DNA from: Coptis chinensis
Taxonomy: Eukaryota > Streptophyta > Magnoliopsida > Ranunculales > Ranunculaceae
Assembly (NCBI GenBank): GCA_015680905.1
Contig: CM027378.1
Location: 10,583,001-10,647,000 of the forward strand
DNA length: 64,000 bases
Direction: 5' to 3'
Of this stretch, positions 56,571 to 64,000 are shown piece by piece; within the stretch, counting starts at the first letter, position 1, and every line of letters begins with the position of its first letter. Below the pieces are notes generated by a model that searched no databases, was not told the DNA's origin, and saw only the letters and a program-made list of their open reading frames with translations. A program made the translations under genes and the position numbers.

Positions 56571-57729
56571 ATGGCGCTACGACGTAGAATTTTGCCGGAA
56601 CACGCGTTTGCTTCCGAAACCCATTTTTTTTTACGGAGATGTTCAAGAGACATTGAACGGACTGTGGTACTCAACTGAGGAGTTCTATCACTATGATTTG
56701 GTAGAACAGTTTTATAAAAAGCGAGAATTGGAAGGGGATAGGATTTTCATAAAGTTAGGAGGAACGCGGAGAGAAGTAACGAGACGGTTGTTAGTTTGTC
56801 GTAGGAATTACGCTTTGAAAGCAACCTAGTAACGACAATTCAGGAATCCCAAAGATAATCTTTGGAGTTCCCGCTTTGATGAAGGATACCGCGTGGAGGG
56901 TGAATACAATCCGACATCCCATTCGTCCGCCCGGACCACCACGAGAACCAATCAACCGGGCAGTAGCTCGGTGGATTAGTAGGAACGCCCCTCGGGAAAG
57001 ACAAAGTCGGTGATATCGGCCCCGCAATGTTTGCACGTTCTCTGGATTTTGCAAACACGTATATAATTTCTGCATCCTCGATTTAATGTTTAATGTGATT
57101 CGAGGAATGGGGAAGAGTTTGGCCTCTTCCCCAGATTGATCACGAAGATCATGCTCTCCTTTAGAGCTGTCGCAAGATCTACTCCTATTAAGATCAAATT
57201 GCATTCTAATGCAAGTATCTATAATGATTGCATCCAAGAGACTTGGCCGTTGTCCGAAGAAAAATGGATGAGTCCGAGGATGAAAGGGAGGATATGACAT
57301 GTCCGGATGAAGATGCATTAGATAATTCTAATTCTAATTTAGAACGCGCGTGCAAGTGTTGCAAACCGCCTTGCGGTGCGCGTTTATGGTATTTGTGAAA
57401 ATATCCGAGATAGACAGAGTGTAGTTCAAAAGAAACAAGGGAACCTTCAGAGGAGATTTGAAATGCTCGAAGGGGTTCTGGACGATATCTTGTCTAACAT
57501 GGAGACTATCCACCAGCAACAACAAACCCAATATGCAGTACTCGGTACTGAGATGGAAGCCCAACGTTTGTTCCGAATAGAGATGCTACGACGCATGCCA
57601 CCCGTGGAGGACTCTGTTTCAGCCGAGTCCGACAGGCATGAGCGTCATCGCCGAAGGACAGATGGTTCAAGCCATTCTCCATCCCAGAGCCAATCTCCAT
57701 CCCAGGGTCCATCATCATCACAAAACTAG
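56571..57729 (+). pseudogene. ORF-A, plant-transposon-protein-like ORF in env position
   Basis: ATG at 56571 opens MALRRRILPEHAF, matching MAQQRRILPEQVF of the minus-strand copy. Shifts near 56600 and 56800 follow. WYSTEEFYHYDLVEQFYKKR and ELEGDRIFI are clear, the middle is broken (stops near 56829 and up to 57370), and the last part (57376-57729) is open with a Ser/Gln-rich end. I see no membrane segment. The domain resembles the putative plant transposon protein family seen in Athila relatives; its role is unknown. Confidence 0.65.
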
Positions 57730-58396
57730 GTGTTCACCCCAGTTGGAGTTCGCTGTTATTTCATAATTTCGTTTTATTAGTTGAATTTTAATTAGGTAGT
57801 TATGAACATTTTGATCATCTTCGATTTATGAAATGAGTTAAATATTCATGTGTTTGTTTTATGTTGTTTGGATTTAAATTTTATTTTTAATATAATTGGT
57901 TAATTTCGAGTACTGCTTGTTTTTATCATTAATCCCACCTTCCCGACTCGTTTGGGGGTGGAAATATTTAGACCGAGCATAAGTCTTTATATGATCATAT
58001 GCTGTAAGTTGTCTTGGAGGGAAGGTTGATAATTTGGCCGATATCGGCATATCTATGACTTGTGTGGTGATAGCATGAAATCTACGAGAGTTTAGAAGTT
58101 ACTATTCTAAATCCAGTATGAAAGATACCAGGATTTTTAGAAAATCATGGAAATGGTTTGTTTTCGTTTTCGGTTTTGGAATTTTCCTATTTCCGGAAAT
58201 TGCCTTCAAACAATTTGGGAACTTCCCGATTCGTTTTGGTAGCTCAGAACCTATTTAAACTCCTTTCTTTCTACACTAACAAACCACACTACATCCCACC
58301 ATCATCCCGCACCTTCCACTCCAAGTTTTTCTTTCTTTTTGCTCCAAACTCCGGTTTCAGCTTCAGAGGCGCGCTTTTTTACATTTTCAAAACATT
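57730..58396 (+). other. Spacer between ORF-A and ORF-B
   Basis: No gene. It is collinear with 14516-15067 on the minus strand and contains GTTTGGGGGTGGA at 57950-57962. Confidence 0.6.
57950..57962 (+). promoter_or_regulatory. Internal polypurine tract-like motif after ORF-A
   Basis: GTTTGGGGGTGG is found at the same point as 14890-14901 in the minus-strand copy. Confidence 0.7.
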
Positions 58397-59467
58397 TTGT
58401 CGAGCGCCGCCAGCAAAAAACACTGTAAAGCATTAACACACGAAGCCGACGCCTCTACACGAAGCGCACCAGCGCCCGCTTTCTTAAAAAAATTCAATTT
58501 TCGACGGTCATTCCGTGATTTTTGTGGAGCTATTCAAAGAGTTATTGTGATGACATCTCCTATAGTCATACCTAAACAGTCCTTCAAAGATGTGTTGGGC
58601 AATCGACCTATGGACATTGGTTCCGGCTACGGGATCCTGCGATTAGGATGGCGTCCATCTACCGTAAGTGATGACGATTCATATTCACCACAAACTTCTT
58701 TGCTTATTTCTACGACCATGTTAAATTCTATTGTAATCGGGATGGAGAACAAGAATTCTCCGTTGTAGTCGAAGACACGACGACACATCAATTCGATAAA
58801 AATGTGGTCGCTTTAGTTTCGTGGATTACCAATACCGATCCTGTTCACACATGGGCATATATGACCGATAATGCATATCTTTATGATTATACATATTTCC
58901 ATGAGTATTATGGGGAGGGTATTTCGAGTAATGGACCGTGGGCTTATATAGCATTGCCCTTGGTAGCCTTTCCCTAAACGTAGGCACCACCATGTTATTC
59001 ATCCCGATGAATATTTTGGGGAATGGCGCTTCATTTCAGAAAAGCAATCTTCGCTGGTGACATTTTCCTCGCTTTAGCTGAGGGACATCACCGATATGAC
59101 ATTCCCCGAGTTTTAGTCGCTAGTCTTAAGAGAGCCCAAAGCATGAGGCATAAGTATCTTCTTATGCCTGTTTTGGTAAGCCGCATCATGCGTAGTTGTT
59201 TACCCGTGATTCGTGGCACAATTCACAGATTGGAAAAGGGTTGAAGTCATGAGACCCACCAATCGGGTGGTTCGCTCGTTGCGCATAATGACTTGGCCGG
59301 GATGGCAGGTGCAGCCTCATTTGGTTGCCCCGTACATCCCATCAAACATGATAACACTTAACAGGTTAGCATTAGTAGATGATAACTGGCGGCAAGCTTG
59401 GCAAATTACAATGGACTGGCAGGATGCGAAGGAACCTCGTCTCACTAATGAGGAAGAGGATGCTTAA
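58397..59467 (+). pseudogene. ORF-B, unrecognised second ORF downstream of pol
   Basis: It matches 14515-13380 of the minus-strand copy over its whole length. The frame holds MTSPIVIPKQSF (ATG at 58550). After a stop at 58766 come DYTYFHEYYGEGISS in another frame, then RPTNRVVRSLRIMTWPGWQV and NWRQAWQITMDWQDAKEPRL, ending in an acidic EEEDA. About 330-350 codons are implied. I do not recognise the family. Its retention in two diverged copies suggests past selection. Confidence 0.65.
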
Positions 59468-59697
59468 AAAGAGATAAGGTAAGTTTTTAGTTTTGTTAGT
59501 TTCTGCTTATGTCCCAAGCAATTTAATTCGGATACCCCCATAATGGGTAGAACTCTTATAGAGTTGTGTCAGTTTTTATTTCCTATATTAGTACGTTTTA
59601 ACTTTGTTTTACAGATGTTCCTGAATTTCACACGTTTCAATGGTATTTTTTCCTTCCCTCTTTATTTACAATACTTTGAGGACAAAGCATGATTCTT

Positions 59698-59709
59698 GTT
59701 TTGGGGCAT
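59698..59709 (+). promoter_or_regulatory. Internal polypurine tract-like motif after ORF-B, diverged
   Basis: GTTTTGGGGCAT stands where the minus-strand copy has GTTTGGGGGTGG (13136-13147). TTTGAGGACAAAGC is just upstream in both. Confidence 0.55.
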
Positions 59710-61076
59710 AGAAACATGTGTAATTAAGGCATCTGTTAGGATATAGATATGTATAATATGCATTTGTTTTCTAGTTAAAGTTTCAAAAAAATTCAAAAAT
59801 ATAAATAAATAAGTTTATGCTATACACTTAGGAATATTGGTATTGTTTTCTTCCTCTATGCTCTTAACAATCTACAAGTCTCACGTAGCTTTTGTATCAG
59901 AATAATTGTTAGAAACTTAGGTTAATATGTAGGTAATAATCTTTGCATCTATCTATAAATATATTACATGAGTATCTATGATTGTTAGCAGTAAGTTTCT
60001 GAAATCTAGGCTAGAGTACTTATTCTACAAATCCTGTGAGAATATAGCCTAAAACCTTATATGAGCGAAATATTTGAGAAATGACACAAGGGAGAAGTAA
60101 AATCCGGATAGAGAAATCACACGTCCACTTGCTTGATCACTATGCCATATCCTAAGCGAGAATTTAGGCCCTCTTTGGATCGATATAGCCAGAAATTCAA
60201 ACCTATGAATTATTTTCCGCTAGTCGCCCCTCTGAGCCTTTCTTTAGCCTTCCATAAACCACAATTCCTTTACCCTGTTACAAAAACAAAACAAAATAAA
60301 AATAAAAATAAAAAAAAAAAAATCAACTTACCCAATCTCGAATAAGTCTGAGAATAGAATGAGTGAAGAAAGAAGAAGAGAAAAACCTGTGTAAACAAAA
60401 ATTAGTTAGTTGCTTCAGAAAAAAATAAAAGAAGTTTCCATCCAAGGAAAAGAAAAAAAAAATAAAAATAAATAAAAACTCCAAAAATAGAATAAAAGGG
60501 AGTCAAAATTTAAAGAAAGAAAAAGAAAAATATGGCTAAGGATGGAAACAAAGTATAGAAGCAAAAAAAAATAACAAGGTTTTCTCTAAGTTACATAATA
60601 TGAAGACTCCACTATCTCAGACTTGTCCTTTTGAATATCCATTTCCTTCCTTCTTAAACCATCTCCTAATCCCCGCAACACCTAATAAAGACCTCTAGCT
60701 CAATTAGGATTAGGGTAGTGTGATAGTAAGTGGCAGATGTGTTTGATCGACTCCGGCTTCCTTGTTTTTCATTGAGATTGTAAGGTAAAGTGTGCCCACT
60801 GCACACTGGAGAAGAAAAACTTGAGCGGAAAAATCAGAGTGGTTTTCGTCTTGACAATTATGTGAGGACCTACTTAAGGACGCTGTTCCGAGTTTTCAGA
60901 AACGAATCTGCTAGGCATTTCATAGTATTACTCATAGTATATATCTTTGTATCATAGATGATTGATTATTATGCATATATTAGTTTAGGTTTTTGACTTG
61001 GTTATTCTTATTCATTTGCTAGTGAGATGTATAGATAGTTGGGACATGAATGAGGAAACAATAGTTTTATTTCTTA

Positions 61077-61092
61077 GTCGTTGTAGTATAGT
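61077..61092 (+). other. tRNA-Asp 5'-end mimic (third copy)
   Basis: GTCGTTGTAGTATAGT is identical to the first 16 nt of tRNA-Asp, in the sense orientation of the element. It is preceded by CTTA and lies about 210 bp before the 3' LTR. Confidence 0.82.
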
Positions 61093-61289
61093 TGAAGTTT
61101 GTGAGTACCTTCACTGGAAAAACTCTCACGAGGCTATAACTTCGTCCCACTAGGGAATTCCTAGTGGTTTAAGGCCTTGTTGCATATATGGTCAATGCAA
61201 TCGCGACTCAAATAAACGCGAGTAGATAAAACTCCATTTTGGTCACTTATTCTAATTTCTCATCTTTGCTTGAGGACAAGCAAAATGCT

Positions 61290-61302
61290 GTTTGGGGTGG
61301 TT
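61290..61302 (+). promoter_or_regulatory. Polypurine tract-like motif before the 3' LTR
   Basis: GTTTGGGGTGGTT is followed directly by the LTR start TGATAAG. Confidence 0.75.
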
Positions 61303-62784
61303 TGATAAGAGCCTAAAACTGTAGTTTTAACCCCCGCAATGTAGTCATACTTTTAGACCAATTATGTGAGTAATAATTAAGAGTTAACACTGATTACGTG
61401 TTTTATTGCATTTCAGGTTTCAAAGTCCATTATGTGCAGAAATGTGCCACTTTAGCGAGATAAAGGAGCTAAGGTCGGTTACTAAGGAGTTCCATGATTA
61501 AAGGCCAATATTCAAGAAGACAAAGCCTTTCTAAAGCCCGGTCAAAAGCTGAAAAGTCGACGCGCGTTGAAACAGCACACAAGTCAGCAGAACTTCCGAA
61601 AGCTGTATCTTTGGACTCAGACCTCAAAATGGGGCCTACCTTATGTCAAAACGACCGGCTCGGAAAGAGCTTTCCAATGGTCCAAGACTTGACCCAATCA
61701 GAGGAGCATAAGTGGACGAAAAGTCTGTTGAGGCCAACTGCAGCAGGAAGAGGCCTTTTTGGACTGAAAGAATTGGGTTTTGGGCCTGATTCTCTGGCCC
61801 AAAACATGGCTCCAAGCCCATGCACAATTTTTGGATCTGAAAGTATAAAAACCAAAGCTTAGCTCTTTGTTAATAGTAGCTAGTTAGACCTAAAATAAAA
61901 TAGATAATTCTAGATCTGTTTTCATTAATTAAATTAAGTTTTAGTTCAATTTTCAATTCTTGTTTTAGATTAAGTCTTTGAATCATTGTTCTTGATTGAT
62001 TAGATAAATAAAATAGTTATTTTATCAATTTCGAATTGTGTTATTTCAATCTATTAGATCTAGTTTTAATTATTGATTGGTTACCATTTCTTGGTTGTTA
62101 ATTGGAATTTAATCATTGTTTAGTTTAGATTAGTAAATTTCGAATCTTGATAATATGTGTAGTTTAGATTTATATGGGAATGATTGCGGAATGATTCAAG
62201 GCTAAAACCTCCATTAGAGGGGTTGATGAAGCCTTGATGAAAACCTGGTGGTATAGTGTAGAAGCATTGTAGAATCTATTCCAATCAAGAAGGTCGTGAT
62301 TCGCCATGAGAATGGGTGGACGACCTCACATGCTAGTTAGTACTCGGTAGAAATGCCATGAACACTAGGGATTAGAACTCGAATTTCTTGCCGTAAGAAC
62401 GTAAGAATCGAGATACAAGAATCTATGCTAGGCTATTAAGTTGGATTCAAGGTGGATTCAATTCCCCTCTAATCCTTTATCTAGATTCAAAACAATCATA
62501 TTTCCATAGTATTCGTAGTTTGAATTCAAATAATCAAATTCATTAAGTATCATAGTATATCACCTTCGTAAAGCTCTTATTGACTTAAGACTGATTAATT
62601 AGATTAGAAAACATTCCATGTTAGAGCACTAGGAGTGGAACGAATTCGTTACTCCACTCTATCTCGATAGAATTGAGAGTAGGAAACTTTGATAAATTAG
62701 ACACATAAGATTAGTTTTAGTTTACTTACGTTTTGAGTTTCATTGTTCATTTCATAGGTAGACTATTCAATTTTATCTTTATCA
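61303..62784 (+). repeat. 3' LTR of the full-length Athila-like element
   Basis: It starts TGATAAGAGCC and ends CTTTATCA, 1482 bp, about 97% identical to 47853-49331 by eye. AACTG follows directly. Confidence 0.92.
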
Positions 62785-62789
62785 AACTG
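62785..62789. repeat. Target site duplication AACTG (right)
   Basis: Perfect match to 47848-47852. Confidence 0.92.
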
Positions 62790-64000
62790 CTCAGAGGCTA
62801 CACCAGAAATTGGCTCTCTCCTAGATGCTCACTCAAGGTAGACCTCAAGAAAGCATATGACATGGTGAACTGGGACGCAATTACAGCAATGATGGTTAGA
62901 TTCAATTTTCCTCCTAAGCTCATTCGATGGATATCAGTGTGTATGACTACTCCCCATTACTCTATCATGTTAAATGGCTCTATCGAAGGTTTCTTTCAAG
63001 GGAAAAAAGGGCTTCGGCAAGGTGATCCTGTCTCCCCATATCTGTTTGTGTTAGTCATGGAAATCCTTGGGTGCCTCTTGCAGGAAGGGATGAGATTAAA
63101 GACTATTAAGCCGCATCCTCATTGCAAGAGGATTAAATTATCTCATTTGTGTTTTGCTTATGACTTGTTAGTTTTCTCAAGAGCTGAATATACATCCTTA
63201 ACTGCTATAAAAGAAGTTCTGTCCAAATTCTCTGAAGCTTCAGGATTACATATGAATACCTCCAAGACAACCATCTTGATTGGGGGTCTGACAGAGAATG
63301 AAGCCATTCTACTAGCAGATAGCATTCAGGTGAAACTGATTCTACCTCTAGTTACCTATCTTGGTGTTCCACTTCTTGCAACAAGGCTAGGGATCAAAGA
63401 CTGTCAGCCACTTATTGAGAAAATTACTTCGAGGATTACAGATTGGAAGGCATGATTTCTGTCACATGTTGGGAGAGTACAACTAGTTTAATCTGTTCTT
63501 CAGTCATTCCATGTATATTGGGCAAGATCCTTTATGCTTCCCAAAAGAATTTTGGATACTATCTCTAGTATTTGTGCCCATTTCATCTGGAGTGGACTAG
63601 AGTTGGCAGGGAAGATGCATCAGGCTAGTTGGGAAAAGATGTGTCTATCCAAAGAGGCAGGGGGTTTGAACTTGAAAAACCTACACAAGTGGAATCAAGC
63701 AGCTTATTGTGGAATAGTGTTTAGTATTGTGGCCTAAGAGCAAAGTATTTGGGTCGAATGGGTGTATGAGCAACATCTTCACAGGAAACATTTTTGGTCG
63801 TTGCCATGTCTAGCAGACTGTTCTTGGGTATGGAGAAAGGTCCTTGCAACTAGATCCGTTGCAGCTCAATTTATAAGGAGTCGAATTGCAAATGGCTCCA
63901 ACACACTCCTATGGCATGATCTTTGGTGCTCATACATACCTTTGAGTCAAAACATGCATGCACATGATGCTTGGAATGAGATCTTCCCATCTGAGGCCAA
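62790..64000 (+). pseudogene. L1-type LINE ORF2, 3' part (RT core and zinc-finger region)
   Basis: RT continues: SLKVDLKKAYDMVNWDAITA, FFQGKKGLRQGDPVSPYLFV, then LCFAYDLLVFS at about 63145-63177. There the usual FADD reads FAYD (first Asp to Tyr, 63158-63160), so the polymerase is dead. LVTYLGVPLLATRLGIKDCQ follows. After stops near 63455 and 63490 come FMLPKRILDTISSICAHFIW, LSKEAGGLNLKNLHKWNQAA and, at the window edge, LLWHDLW-type text. It continues beyond the window and joins 46728-47847. Confidence 0.88.

Larger units (their letters stand above)
59468..61302 (+). other. 3' untranslated region of the full-length Athila-like element
   Basis: About 1.8 kb, non-coding, collinear with 13379-11564 and 20008-18237 in inverse orientation. 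It carries TTTGAGGACAAAGC (59675) with GTTTTGGGGCAT after it, A-rich tracts near 60290-60590, the tRNA-Asp-like 16-mer and CTTGAGGACAAGC near the end. Confidence 0.8.
47853..62784 (+). mobile_element. Full-length Athila-like element, 14.9 kb, inserted in a LINE
   Basis: It has two LTRs of about 1.48 kb, a tRNA-Asp primer binding site, gag, protease, RT, RNase H and integrase. Two extra ORFs, a 1.8 kb 3' untranslated region and a polypurine-like tract follow, all on the + strand. Perfect AACTG duplications flank it. By eye the LTRs differ at about 40 of 1480 sites, near 97% identity. All coding parts carry stops or frameshifts, although the RT active site is intact. Confidence 0.92.

Overview
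This window is heterochromatin-like plant nuclear DNA, probably from a eudicot. Nearly everything in it is retrotransposon sequence, nested several layers deep. The plant origin is shown by Athila-type and Tat-type Ty3/gypsy elements, an L1-type LINE, a hAT MITE, a chloroplast insertion (rps18, rpl20, rps12 5' exon) and fragments of plant genes (ubiquitin-like, SLX1, CAT transporter). I see no intact host gene. Reading frames are mostly broken by C-to-T type stops and small indels.

Layout. (1) 1-7317: a decayed Athila-like pol on the + strand. Its integrase is split by a 3.4 kb solo LTR (2091-5532, target duplication ACTTT). (2) 7318-9996: two LTRs of an Athila family face each other by their U5 ends around an almost complete tRNA-Asp(GUC) sequence, followed by a second, smaller inverted U5 junction (9997-10076). 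(3) 10077-25345: a minus-strand Athila-like derivative with gag, protease and two extra downstream ORFs, but no RT or integrase and no 5' LTR. It is interrupted by a non-coding 4.9 kb LTR element (17209-22123, target duplication AGGAT) whose leader is inverted. (4) 25346-34909: AT-rich DNA with a ubiquitin-like pseudogene, fragments of SLX1 and of a CAT amino-acid transporter, a foldback repeat and a hAT MITE with a perfect 8-bp duplication. (5) 34910-46727: a chloroplast insertion split by a 10 kb Tat-lineage element (35241-45280) with a second RNase H domain and an antisense ORF carrying its own promoter-like elements. (6) 46728 to the window end: an L1-type LINE, split by a full-length 14.9 kb Athila-like element (47853-62784, target duplication AACTG).

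The most unusual signals belong to the Athila-like family. Its primer is tRNA-Asp. One locus preserves the whole primer tRNA in DNA between inverted LTRs. The 3' untranslated region of three copies carries the first 15-16 nt of tRNA-Asp in sense orientation. A polypurine-tract-like 12-mer (GTTTGGGGGTGG) recurs after each downstream ORF as well as just before the 3' LTR. Together these suggest unusual priming or strand-transfer behaviour during reverse transcription. The two extra ORFs after pol are shared by both copies, and I do not recognise the second one.
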